A DNA stretch of 64,000 nucleotides from Chondrus crispus (taxonomy: Eukaryota > Rhodophyta > Florideophyceae > Gigartinales > Gigartinaceae), in the NCBI RefSeq assembly GCF_000350225.1, contig NW_005179014.1, positions 110,881 through 174,880 of the forward strand, in the 5' to 3' direction. The notes beneath the pieces were generated by a model. That model was not told where the DNA came from, searched no databases, and saw only the letters and a list, made by a program, of their open reading frames with translations. A program made the position numbers and the translations under genes. Shown here one piece after another: positions 42,058 to 53,589 of this stretch. Position 1 is the stretch's first letter; the number at the start of each line of letters is the position of its first letter.

Positions 42058-42643
42058 TTGTTATTGTAATCGGGCGCCCGATTGCAAAGTACCGACACCG
42101 GGTCGGTCGCAACCAGATTGTGATGGAATCAACTCTGAGAAAAGCACCGTGGTGCACCAACACAGAAGCCCGATGGCAAAATGACCTCACGTTGCAGATC
42201 TCAATCCTACAAGGTGGGACCAACTCAACATTAAGGGAAATTAAGATCGGGAAATGGAAAAGGATAGGGAAATAAAGGAAAAATGAAGGGGACCCCGAGC
42301 GCCGAAGGATGCCGTAGGCTTAGGTAACAGAGAGCGTCTTGGCAGAGACGGACTTCAACCAAGGCGACATTCAACTCCAGCAACTCGGGTTCCCTCTCTG
42401 ACTTGGTGGTCGAGGGGCTTGGGTGTATATCGCCCCGCCGGAGCCACTACGGTAGCTCGCCGCCCTCAATCCTAGATCTAATCTACTGTCAGCTAAATTA
42501 ATGGTAACTAATTAACTAAATAAAATTAATAATTACAATTAAACTGTGCAAATATTCACACGTGTGTCCCACAATGCCGGACTACAGTATCTGCATTCCA
42601 ACTTAGTTTCTTTTCACTTCACCCCCTTGTGCAACACCTTATT

Positions 42644-43606
42644 CTACTGCAGCACGATTCTTCCTCCGTTGCTTCTTGGTGGCCGTCGCGGTGGTGTTGT
42701 TTTTGTTGATGCTATGCTTTCTTCGCTTCTTGCGCTGTGTCTTCCTTTCTGCGTGGTAAACTGTTCCTGTGGTGTGGCACTGGTCGTACTGCCGTTCATA
42801 GGGTCGGAAATCAATGGCTCGTATTTTCTTGTAGCGTCAGGTTTGGAGGTTTTGGACGCAGATGTGCGTTTCATCAATTCCATACATGTACCTCGGTTGC
42901 GCTGCTTTGCCGTGCAGCTTTGGCATGTGCGGTTTGAGTATTGGCGTGAAGCGAAGTTGCTCGACCGTGAAAAGTTTTTGAGACGAGGTGCTTCCCCGTA
43001 CCACTGTCGGTGTGGTGTGTCTTGTATGCCGTGATGGTACGTATGATTGTACTTGAACACTGCGTCATTGAGGACATCTTGCCAGGGCACGTCGTGAAGT
43101 TGGCTGTGGGACAGTGTTGCCGGAAGTTTGTCCAATAGGGTCCTGTTTATGCGTTCTGCTACCGCGTTTTTCGGCGGCGTGTAGGGTGCGCTGGCGTGGT
43201 ACATGATGCCTCGCTTTTGGAGTTGCGATTGTACTTGTTTCGAAAGATACTCCTTGGCATTTTTGGTTACTAATAGATGGGGTTGGTGTCCGTTTCCTGC
43301 TTCTACATCGTCTATTGCCTTTATGACTGCTTGTGGCACTTCCGCCCTGTTGTTGAGACTGTGTACCCATAGGTATCTTGTGCGGGTTTCAATGACAGTG
43401 AGGACGTAATTCGCATTGTGGTTTGACGTGGGCTTAGCGGGGCCGCAGACATCGGACGAGAGGCTGTTGCCTCGCTCTGTGTCGTGAGATGTGCGCTTTT
43501 GCGGGCGTGTTGATGTCTTGCCGTTGATGCAGGCTGTGCATGTCATGGTGGAGCTGTCTTCCTTGGGCCCTGTCGGCATTCTGGGGAGCAGCTGTTTTCT
43601 GGACAT
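42644..43606 (-). pseudogene. Copia 2 integrase, catalytic Asp lost
   Basis: It opens with a CTACINGKTSTRPQK zinc-finger end, then the core: LSSDVCGPAKPTS (first Asp) and VLTVIETRTRYLWVHSL. LLVTKNAKEYLSKQ is where TDNAKEY is expected, and NAVAERINRTLLDK carries the Glu. The second catalytic Asp is Lys. The frame is otherwise open for 320 codons and ends just before the inserted LTR. Confidence 0.88.
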
Positions 43607-43798
43607 GAGTGCTATGGTTTTGGAGTGTGCGTGCTTTAGTTTTAGATGCCACTATGTCATTTGTTGTTGTGCCGTTGTGTCCTTGCGTTTTGTTTTCTGG
43701 TATGCAGGGGCGGTGCGGGGCGTGGTTGTTTGCTGCTGGTCTCGCGGCGGTTATATGGGGAGGAGTTGGGGTTGGGTGCTTCGCGTGGGCGGTGCGCT

Positions 43799-44263
43799 CT
43801 AAGTCGGTGTTAGGACGGGTCTGGTTCGCTTCGTTTTCGTGGTCGGGGTTTTACGAGTGTATGTTCGAGCTCCTTTGCCGGTGTCGTGTTGGTCCACTCG
43901 GTATTGTCCCTTACTGTACATGGAAATCAGGATCGCTGGCGGTAATGTTCGAGGCTTGTAAAGGGTGGCCTTTGTTCTTGAGAAGGTCACTTGGCCGTGG
44001 GCAGTGAGGGCGTACACTGAAAGGAGGTTCTCCTTGATTTCGTGTGTGTGTACGGCCGGTACCGTGATGTTCTTATTCCTCTGTTCGATAGTGACATGTT
44101 CAGTGTGTTTTATTGGTTCACGAAGGCCAGTTGCAGTTGTAGTTTGTGTCCCGGTACTTTTTTGCATCGACGCGTGAGGTGTAGTGGTATGCGTGGGGTT
44201 TGCACCGGAGTCCAGTATGAAAGGTTGCTTACTGTCGCTGGTCTCGCTGGTGTCATACAGCAT
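43799..44263 (-). pseudogene. Copia 2 protease
   Basis: FILDSGANPTH is an intact aspartic protease DSG motif, followed by KENLLSVYALTAHGQVTFSR. The frame ends before the integrase zinc finger and is separated from it by shifts. Confidence 0.8.
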
Positions 44264-45270
44264 TTTTGGAGTGCCTTCAGCCGCTCCTTCAACTTGTGCA
44301 TGAGGCTGGTTGGTTCCTCTGCTCCGTCGGGGTCCGCGTGGGCTGTGCGCGCGTGTGTGTGTGTTGATCGCGTTTTGTATCTGCGTGCGTAACAGTTCTC
44401 AGTTGTGTGAGTTACGCTGACGTGGATCTCGCACCATTGCCCTTGGTGGCCTGCTGGTTTGCGGTAGCTCGTTCTGCCAGTGGAAGAACGTTGCTGTGGG
44501 GCTCGAGTTGTAGTGCGGCGGGGTGCTTTGCTATGTGGAGTTCTGTGCTGCGATCTGGGTGCGTCGGCCTGCCTGAGTTGCACTTGTTGTATGTGGTTTG
44601 TGAAGGCCTGGATGGTTACTAACCACTAACTAACCGCTAGTAGCGGGGGGTTTCCGCCATCACCATGGCCAGTGTACATATTTCAGGCTGATGACTCAGT
44701 CCTTGCGGCATGTATCGAACGGTGGTGCGTTCTTCGTTGATGTTAGGGTAATTTGCGACCTGCATTTTGTGTCGCATTTCCCTGTGTTGTTTCACGTAGT
44801 CCTGTAGCTGTGTGCCTTGGACATACTTGATTCCCCTGGCTTCGGCGTCCAGTATTTCGTAGTGCTTGGTTGTATAGTTATCCACTACGCTGCTTATGAT
44901 GGGACAGATGGTGTGCAGATCGTACCTCAGTACGTGCGGGGGAAGGATCCGAACTACTTCTGTTGTGAGGCTTTGTATTATTGCTTTGCGGAGTTTGTCC
45001 GCTTTATGCTGGTGTGTGGCATCTGTGTCTGGATCGGGATCGGTGGTGTCCGGCGTGGTGAGGTGGGTGCTAGCGTCGATCGTCCTTGCGTAGATCTCGA
45101 AAGCGTCGTACCAGTATGTGAAGTTGCTGCCCTCGAGTCGAGGGAGTTATTCCGTAGGTGATCCTTGCTGTTCTGTCATTTCGTAGTGAAGGCAGAATGG
45201 TGGAGGCGTGGAGGTTTAGTCGTTGTGCTCGTTTATCGGAGTTGAAAGTAGTTGTCTGTGTGCCGCGCAT
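44110..45270 (-). pseudogene. Copia 2 gag
   Basis: Pieces run from 45270 to 44110. They include EARGIKYVQGTQLQDYVKQH and a CCHC-like knuckle, WCEIHVSVTHTTENCY, in the 44583-44110 frame. Stops and shifts separate the parts. Confidence 0.75.
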
Positions 45271-45291
45271 CGATTGTTAGTGGTGTGTTTT

Positions 45292-45304
45292 GGTGCCCAT
45301 AACC
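45292..45304 (-). promoter_or_regulatory. Primer-binding site of Copia 2
   Basis: On minus, GGTTATGGGCACC directly follows the 5' LTR, identical to Copia 1 and complementary to the initiator tRNA-Met anticodon region. Confidence 0.7.
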
Positions 45305-45442
45305 TGTGATGACAAGATTTGACGGATGCCTACGACCACTGAAGGTGGTAGGAGCGCCGGTGGCTTTATTTGCGTGTGAGCTATCGGTGCCTTAAGGGCG
45401 ATGTCCTATCTACGGGTGGTCCCCTATCTAGTTGGAAGCACA
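45305..45442 (-). repeat. 5' LTR of Copia 2
   Basis: On plus it starts TGTGATGACAAG and ends GGAAGCACA, followed by the GTTTC duplication. Confidence 0.88.
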
Positions 45443-45742
45443 GTTTCCCCTATGAAGCTACGATCCATGAGCACGGGTATAATACAGCGGGTAACTGATC
45501 ATACGCCCCATACTGCCAAAAAATTAAAATTGCGCGAATCAACAAATTATGTAAAAATACTAGTTGGCATTCATGAATGTAAACATTATTTACAACATTG
45601 TTTAACATATTAGAATTCATGAAGAATTGAACTCGCGACCAAAAGAAGGGGTGGCATGGGAGTGGTACCGAAGCACACCACAGTCGATAACAACGTGCGT
45701 AGTATTCCACAACATGGTTCGTTATGATGGAAAATCTAAATT

Positions 45743-47779
45743 TTGAAGCCACCTACGGCTGGACCTCGTACACCCATTTTCATCTCCACCATAATTCCGT
45801 CTTCATTACTTCCTTTGTTGCTCTCCGTTCCTCTTCGCGGCAGACCCAGCACAGCATCCATTCAATGCCTCTTGCATCCAAGAGTAAGTGTACTGAGTTC
45901 CAGCGCTCCGATCTCAATAATGGCAAGTGCGGGGACCAGAGGAGTCAAGGTGTGTCGCGATGTCGTTCCAGATCTCGGATGGGTAATGCCAGGATGCTTT
46001 GCTTGCAAGACCTCCGATCCGTGCAAACCTTCCCTCATTTTCCTTTTGGCACCCAGCCAAATACGTGCACGCGCGAATGTGGACACCGGGAACTGTACAA
46101 ACCCCTTTGGTAATCTAGATCCCAGCTTAGAAACTTCCGTTTTACTTTGCACATCATGTCGTTGCAAGGAACTAGATGGGAAGCTATCTGTAATTCCAAA
46201 CGAACAGAAAAACACAATATCGTCAAGTACTTGCGTGTGTGGAAATCCAGGCTACGAGATTCGAGACGGCATTCCGGCCCGCGGTGCTGCATAGTTTGTT
46301 CATCGCAAAAACAGACTCCTGTTTCTAATGACATCTAATTTAGGCGCTCTAAGGCACCCACATGTGACTGGACTCATTTCAATCTTTCGGTGTGCACGAA
46401 ATACATGCGAGAAGCATTTCGGAGAGAGTTTTTCGTCTGTCCATGGCGCCGATGGATGTCTCTAATATGCTTATATGTAATCCTAGTGAGTTCTTCTTAT
46501 GTCCAACTCATCTGAAGCACAGCACGTATGCCCAGAAAGCAGCCTTTGCTCATGCGGGGAATGGATATTGGTCTTTTAGATCGGTGGTATTTATAGACTT
46601 TGGTCGCGGCAGGTCTGGGTCGAGATTGCGTCCATTGCCTACATTTTTGGTCGACAGCGTCTGCTTGGATGACGTTGATCAGCTGTTGCAGTTTAATAGT
46701 TGGTGGCCCATCTTTCAGATAACAATCTCTGCGGAGATCTTATACAAGAAATGTACGCCTGCTCTCAATGTTTGTAATTTGTCACGATGGGTGTCAAGGG
46801 GAACTTCCCCTTGACACCCATCGTGACAAATTCTTCCGCCTTCAAGGCTTCCACTGCTGATGTCTCTCGATTAGCATATGTTGTTGACAGGTAGCTTGCG
46901 CGATGTGCTTTCCATGCAATGGATACGAGTATGCAGATGCAGTTGGTCCTGCCAGTCGAAAGTGAGCAGTTAAGCTATGTGCCAGACACAGCTACACGTC
47001 TCCGAGCAAGAGTTAAAATATGTCGAGAGAGCTGCCCTGTCCAGCCCCTCAACGATATTGTTTCCGGTCGTAATGATTTAGTGCGTGGCTACGTTTCAAT
47101 TTCCAACATTGATTCTCCTACTCTCGAGAACATATTACGTCCTGTTCTGGCGTTGAAGGGTGTACACCTAATCAGAGCTATGAACAGAACACGTTTTTAT
47201 GTGCTTGGGGGTTCTTATGAAACCTATCTATCCTCAAATATATCACAATAAACTGTGCAATGGACAGGTGTCTCCGACAAAGAGCGTTGTGTTATGTTGG
47301 ATTCAGATGGAAGGCGCTTCAAGCAGCGACGAACGGACTACTGGAGTTGTAACTGGTCATTTAATGAGGAGGCATGCTGTATACCACAGGATATGTGCCG
47401 TGACTACGCTGGACAGATGGCGCCAACTAGAAAACGGCTGGCTTGGAAGCTTGCGGCAAAAGCGACAGAGGAGACAATTTCAAATATATTCCCTCTCAGC
47501 AACAAGGCCGAGATACTACCACATCCGGGATTGGAAGAGTGCATGAACACCGGGACTACTGAGTTTAACCGTTGCGGCATGCTGCTGTGTATACGTGCTT
47601 TGAAAGAAATTGAACAAATTTTCTATTCTCGGACTCGGAGCGTACCTAGCCCTAATACATTTTACATGTACAATGCCCGTATTCTTGAAATCTCTCCATT
47701 ATTCCGCAGTGTGGAGAATGCATTAGGACTTTGCCTATCACATAATCTGACGGAAGACTATCGATTGCGTCTTGTCTGA
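45743..47779 (+). pseudogene. Unrecognised broken gene series
   Basis: Successive plus frames have coding-like composition but shifts between them: 45743-46294 (Cys-rich: CFACKTSDPC, CTSCRC, CVCGNPG), 46392-46814, 46919-47251 (RARVKICRESCPVQPLNDIV) and 47255-47779 (RTDYWSCNWSFNEEACC, FYMYNARILEISPLF). I recognise no family. The clustering and decay suggest a transposon gene. A 57-bp palindrome lies within (46776-46832). Confidence 0.4.
46776..46832. repeat. 28-bp-arm palindrome with 1-nt loop
   Basis: 46776-46803 pairs perfectly with 46805-46832 around one base. It interrupts an otherwise open frame. Confidence 0.92.
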
Positions 47780-48792
47780 GAAAGAGAAAGAGCGCAGCGT
47801 TGTGCATGGGACGATGTTCCCATGCTATCTGAAACAAGTATTCCACTTTGTCAGTTCGATAACTGGGATATACTTCCGCTTCACTCTGTTAAGGTTGACG
47901 GTAAAGAGAATTCTAAAGTGAATGGCTCGCTGGTCCAGGGTATGTCGCTAGTTAGAAAAAGGTCTTTTGAGGATGCAGGACAACGCCAGATCAGAAAAAA
48001 AGAAGTCTGACATGGAAATCCCCTCGGGTCATGAACGCGACCACAGTTTGCAGGCAACTTTTTCTCTCCTAAGCATTCAAAAACAGTCCAGCAGTTCTTT
48101 GACGCTGTCTTTGGTCTTGTTTATCCTCATCGCGATCAATTTCCATACAGTCCTACAGAAGATGAGAGCCATGGCGTTGTACGTACGGATGGTCACCTGT
48201 CAGGTAAACAGCGTCTGAACTTTCGAAGCTTGTGGTTGTCAGCGTTCAAGCGTCATGGGGGTGCTACTGTTGACGGTGATTGATGCTGAGGACCTGGAAG
48301 ACGACCGATCCTGCGTCGTCGCGGCAAGCGGGCTCTCACTTCTGCCACACCGTTCTGGCTCGCCGTCTGCTTCCGGTCATAAGGGTTACAGGACGTATGC
48401 TTGGGCCTCAGAGCGCGGATCAACATATCTGGATTCGTTTGAAGCTCTGGTCGCACATGTCACCGCCTTGTCGCAGAGCAGCTACAACCTGGAAGTTGTG
48501 TATGCGCCGTTGCAGTAGTTTATTGGGCGTAGCGGGCGCTTGTTACATGCATGCCAGCAACCGAATGACGCGGCTAGCGTGCTATTAGGGGCCTGGTGTT
48601 GAAGCGGAGTGCGCTATTCCGCCGTCTTTCGTAAGCAATGCGGTGGATATATTTGTTAAATCTTTAAGCAGCCGCCGTCCCGCATGCACTATAGCAATTA
48701 AAAGCTGCGGTTTTGAGCTTCCTATCCTTCACTCACGGGTTGTGGAGGAGAGCAAACCTCGGCACCATCATAAATAACTACACACTTGCTTA
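47780..48792. other. No clear gene
   Basis: Short frames only; 48255-48518 plus (87 residues) is open but without motifs. Confidence 0.4.
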
Positions 48793-50582
48793 TTACCCAG
48801 GTTCCTGATCGTCGTTGACTTTTCGTTCCACACATTTCTCGTATCGATCGTTGACACGCACAAATGCTTTCAGAGATTCGTTGTAGTGCCTCTGAAGTAA
48901 TTCGATGTATTCCGTTGGTGCATTTCTGGATTTAGCAGCGCTCAGTCTCAAAAACGAGGACTGAGGCACGTTTACAAGATCTTGCTCGTCCTTGGACCAT
49001 TGCACTTCCCGCGAAACTACGCTCTTTTTGTAGACGGAATTCTAATGCCGACTGATCACCTCTTCGCGTGAAACAGACTTTCTGATCACGCTTGTCACCT
49101 CTGTGTTCAAGTTTCTTGCATCATTTTCATTGTTGCCACTTTTGAGCTTTTTCGGCGCCGCCCCGTGGTAAACCCCAACTCGTCCGGCCTGGCCCCATCA
49201 TTATCAACCGGCATGTTCAAACCAGGTACCCCCTCATCAAATCTACCGTCCACCACAACCCGCGGTGTATTCCTGACGAACTCATCGTCGCAATTTGGTG
49301 TTCCAAGCCCAGAAACTTTAAAAAGTACAAGCATCCGTTTTACCAAAGCACTAAGGCCGTGTCGTACATTGTCCAGTGTTGGCAAGAAGTTTCGGAAGTT
49401 TTCTGGATTAATTTGTCCAGAACGCTCCAATCTATCCTTATAAACAGTGAACCCGGTGCGTGTCCGCGTATACTGGTCCTTACGGACAGGTTCTTCTCCG
49501 ACACAAAGGGGAGGAAGACTTGGGTCGGCATCCTGGACTCATCCATCAAAGGAGTACTCAACTTGCTTCGAAGAGTCATTAAATCGATCAGCTATTGATA
49601 ACCAAAAACTTTCCCTTGATCTCCTTGAGTCTATTTCAGCCCTTGTCAATTCCTGCTGTAACAAATTGATAGCTCTGCGACAATGCTCGATATGGCGCAG
49701 CATTGCGATAAGCTGAGAAAATTTGGAGAGGGTAAAAGCTGGGTCACTCGCTACCGAACTAGGTCCTGCTTCAGCCGTATCGCCTTCCCTAGGATCTCCA
49801 ACAGCATGCAACACATTAGCGACCTCCGCATATGTAGGAGCAGAGTAAACACGCGCACGGTTTGAAACGAGGGGGTTATCCACTTTTTTCATAAATTCAT
49901 CGAAAGATGGGCAAAAAGGATTGGAAGATATTGTTTTGCGAAACGAAATCCCTTTGGTGTGACGGAAAACCACATATCGGTGGTTTCTCAGCATGATCTC
50001 GTGGAGTTTTCCGTATGCCTTTTTGTTCCATTGTCTTGCTATTTTTTTATGCTCTTTCTTTAACGATTTTAAGTATGAGAACATGAGGCGTTGGTCCTTC
50101 ACTTCGGTTGTTTTTGGAGCAGGTCTACTCCTTCCCTCGGAGTATGGATCAAGGATGCGAGAATTGCGGGAATTAATATCTCCCGGCGCACTCATTGCAA
50201 TGTTGGGACTTGGAGGAAATGAGGGGCGGCTTACGACGAGCTTATACGTTGATTCTGGCGATAAAATGCAGTCTCATTGGCTTTGAAGCTCGGGGAACGA
50301 TTTGGATCTCTGGCTGGCGTTGGGGATGAGCGACAAGGGGACCGAAAGGGGGATGGAGCAGAAGGAGAATCAAAAATGGAGCTTGCTCCTGGGTTGTTTG
50401 GAGGGGGTACGGAAGATGATTCATCATGTTCCTGTGCGAACTTGAATCGAGCCCACGTGCAGTGTTGCAAGCAATCTGTTCTGCAACTCAGTGTGGTGCA
50501 CGCGGTGCTCGAGGGAAATGTCGTGGAGATCGCCGTAGTGCAAACGGGGAGCGGTTAGCAGAATTTCTCGAGCTGGTCATGG
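48793..50582 (-). pseudogene. Unrecognised gene, several frames
   Basis: On minus, an RSP/Ser-Pro-rich start (MTSSRNSANRSPFALRRSP) begins near 50582. A Pro/Ser-rich part follows (50470-50231), then the main frame 50195-49539 (helical, HKKIARQWNKKAYGKLHEIM...LFRAEIDSRR-type coiled coil). Further frames are 49579-49340, 49430-49107 and 49005-48793. Stops between them mean introns or decay; I cannot decide which. No known domain. Confidence 0.4.
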
Positions 50583-51162
50583 CGCTTGGCTTGTGTGGGT
50601 TCCTCTGAACAGGGAGGGGGACTCGTAGCATATACAAGATAATGGCGGGGAAGGTACAGTGTCTGTTGTCAAATTTGCTGAGATCCATTTTTTGATTTGC
50701 AGGTGCTTACAATTACATTTCATTTCCACGCTTCCAGTATGCTGCAACTTCCACTACACCGCAACGAGTCCATGGAATGGGAATTCTGTGTGGATGGAAT
50801 GGATGTGGATTGGTATTTCATTTAGACAATGCATTTTGACTAGTTGGCAGCATTACCAAGCATTACAGTGGTTCTGTGTAGCATTTGTTGTAGCGTGGGA
50901 TTAAGTTATTGAAACGATCAGACCAATAGCGTATCCGCAAGTTGTTGATGGAAACCAAAAACAAAAGAAAAGCAACTGTTAGGACTGGCCCTGAATGTCG
51001 CAAGTCACTATTTCCCAGTCATTCTTCTAATTTGTAGTTTCTCTGAACTGTGGAATTATTAATAGTTTCTGCAATTATAGTATAGTGGCGGACGCCAGCT
51101 ATGAACTTGCTGGAGGAAGAGGTGATGACCAATGAGGGGTGTCCCGCAGTAGATCGGGACGT

Positions 51163-51245
51163 TGGTAGAGCAAAGGGGAAGTACGTCGGCCGACTGTAAA
51201 AGCACGGCGTACTGGTCAAGGTGCGAACCCGGGATGAGACCAGCA
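51163..51245 (+). other. tRNA-Tyr-like remnant or SINE head
   Basis: GTTGGTAGAGC (A-box-like), GACTGTAAAA (GTA anticodon context) and GGTGCGAACCCGGG (B-box-like) occur in tRNA order, but the spacing is too long and the stems do not close. Not a functional tRNA. Confidence 0.3.
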
Positions 51246-53170
51246 CTGGAAGGGGTTGTGTACGATCACACTATAAGGGGAAACCCGAGACTAGAGACTA
51301 GTGTACGAAACGGGCAGAGCGCCGAGTAGCGGGAACTCCTGGACGGAACGAGAGGAACAAATGTCAGTAATGCTGCAAAGGCTAGAGGCTTGTCGTAGCC
51401 AGCGACGTGACAATCGTCACATTATAAGAAGAGAGAAATACGTCGTGCGACAGTAATACGCCTAGGCTAGAGGCTAGTCTTAGCCTGCGTAGTTGCAACC
51501 ACGGAGGAAAGGAGAAGGTAAAGTTAAAGGCAATTGAAGCCAGGGTAATGTCTCAAGACAGATGCCGACGACATCGCCTAAGTGAGAGGCTTGTCTTGAT
51601 CCGCTGTGTCGCACCTACGAAGGAAATCCGTTCCCAAAAGATCCTTGACTGTTTACTGTCATTGCCAGGCGCCGTCGCTTAAATGAGCGAAGTTGCGGGG
51701 TCTTAGACATTTTCCATTCTCGTGTACTACTGTACTCTACTATGCAGTGCACCGTATTATGCCATTACTACTGTAACTTGTCATATACAACCTCTGGGCT
51801 GTAATGTATACAGTACGTCGTCGGCCTGTAATGCCGACGTGTAGTTCTTCCGTCTGTCAGGCACACGTGTAGGCGTGCGCCTGTAATGAACCCGCGGCGT
51901 CGGGTACTGTACAAATTGCAAATCTTGGCTGGGATACCACAGCAATAGTGATAAGTCGGGGTGAGAAGCGGCCGAAGGACGCTTTCCACAACGTTGTTCG
52001 ACATAACTCAATTACTCTTGGTGGGGCAACGAAGTCACAAAGGATTCTTATCTTATACTACAAAATCCAACGATGAACTTCAGCGCCCCGGGGGAGAAGC
52101 TGAGCCAACATAAGCCAGCCCGAGGGAGAAAATAGCGCTACCATATCATTTGGCAACTTACTTGTCCAACTAACGCCGGAACAAGAGTGATTTCCAAGTG
52201 TTTCAACTTAAACTGATCAGCTTAGGCACTTCGCTCTCCGGGGGGGATCCAATTGAGTGTGAGGGCTTTGAAACCGGACTTGTGCGTGGACCTTTCTTTT
52301 CGGACAGGTTGTTCGTCAATACTTGTAAGTCCTGGTGGAGATATCACGAGCACTCCGTTGGAGGATGAGATGGCGATATGGAGAGCCACCAGAACGCCGA
52401 ATGGTGTCCATCTATGTTGGGATCTCGTTGTCAAGATTGGCATTTCGTTCGCCATCACGTGACAAGAGTTGTAAGTACGATTCCGGGAAACCAAGACCGA
52501 TACCAGTCGTAATTAGACGGCTGCTGCCCCCTACAATACAGTATCTCCGGATCCAATCTCTGAATGTCTGAAACTGTTCGTAGTAGTGTCTGGAAGTGTG
52601 GGAAAAGAGGTGCCTACTTTGTAGCAGTCTCTTATTCCGGCGACCTTTTCCGTGCACGTGTGCACGTCTGGTACGTCACGAGCCGTCCAATCGTCCATTT
52701 CCAAGTACTCCGTCAATTTAGTGAAGAGGGGGGCGTGTTCGGGGTGGGTACTGGATATCTACAAAGAATGGAAGCCAGTCCCCTAGTATGTCCGCCTTGG
52801 CTGAGATGCGTACCGCTTCTATTCATTTCTATGATGTAGCTTGTGGTTGGTCATTCCTACATTCAATTCACGGTACTTCAAGGGGAGGAGGGAGGCATCA
52901 ACAATTCCATCAATTATGACGGACATCTTCCGTTTCGAATAGACGCAGTAATCGACGGTTCAATGGCGGATATGAAGCAGGTCAGGGATACGGACCTCAT
53001 TGAATGCGATCAGGACGAATGTTTTTGCTGATTTGCTCCCGTCCAGCAAGTCTATTTTCAGGGAGACAAAAAGCATGATCCATTCTCTACATGATATGAT
53101 CTCCACTACGTCACGCATCAGTCCTATACTTCGGCGGGATGTACAGACGGCCTAAGAACCTGGATCAGAA

Positions 53171-53262
53171 GCAAAGTGGCGCAGTGGTAAAGTGGACTTG
53201 CAATCCAAAGATGAGGAGCACGGCGTGTAGGAGTTTTCTGTTCCAAGACCGGAAACAGCTCC
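53171..53262 (+). other. tRNA-Cys-like remnant or SINE head
   Basis: TGGCGCAGTGG matches the A box, and TGGACTTGCAATCCA forms an anticodon stem-loop with GCA. The T-arm region is replaced by a hairpin around CTGTTCC/GGAAACAG with a degenerate B box. No acceptor stem was found. Confidence 0.35.
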
Positions 53263-53589
53263 TGCTTGTAGATTAATCCCCATGTTGGCGGGGGTTTTGA
53301 TATAGCTCCGAAAACGGGCAAAAACGCAGCAACCAACGAACGAGCGCGTGGTGTTGGTAGCGTGGTAGAGAAGGGAGAATGGCCGCGATATCTGTACGCA
53401 TTACAGCGGATCGACGCTCTCGACGCCCTGGGGCTGCAGTAGGTGACGCTCTAGTGCTGGCGGGTGGAGGCGGTGCCAAGCTCTCTAGCGTAGGGCCGCG
53501 TCCGCCACCCGCGTTGTTCGTACATAGGCGCGCTCGCGTAAAGCGTTCGCCTTGAGAATAAGTTTCGGGTATCTGGGGGTGAGTTTTTG

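Larger units (their letters stand above)
40411..42637 (+). repeat. Family A LTR inserted in Copia 2 (split, 3' end truncated)
   Basis: It starts TGTGGTGCAATGCG and matches the solo LTR at 17008 through the internal tandem duplication. The last ~27 bp of the LTR are missing, and no clear target duplication is visible. It carries both the reversed LTR at 40793-41853 and the palindrome at 42008-42057. Confidence 0.8.
38561..45442 (-). mobile_element. Copia LTR retrotransposon 2, dead, with LTR-in-LTR nest
   Basis: It is bounded by ~138-bp LTRs and duplications GTTTC (38556-38560 and 45443-45447). On minus the order is gag, protease, integrase, RT, RNase H. A family A LTR (40411 to ~42637), itself holding a reversed family A LTR, separates integrase from RT. 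The LTRs have diverged clearly, so it is older than Copia 1. Confidence 0.92.
50600..53580. other. Intergenic; tRNA-like remnants, no gene
   Basis: 51300-51620 has a loosely repeated GGCTAGAGGCT motif and may be an old LTR. Frames at 52222-52494 minus and 52564-52839 plus lack motifs. TACTGTA/TACAGTA occurs at 51728, 51769, 51809, 51905 and 52537. Confidence 0.45.

Noticed and set aside
50982..52020. Possible LTR starting TGTTAGGACTGGC, a 13-mer also seen reversed at 32298-32310
   Set aside because: No matching end or target duplication found; a shared 13-mer alone is weak.
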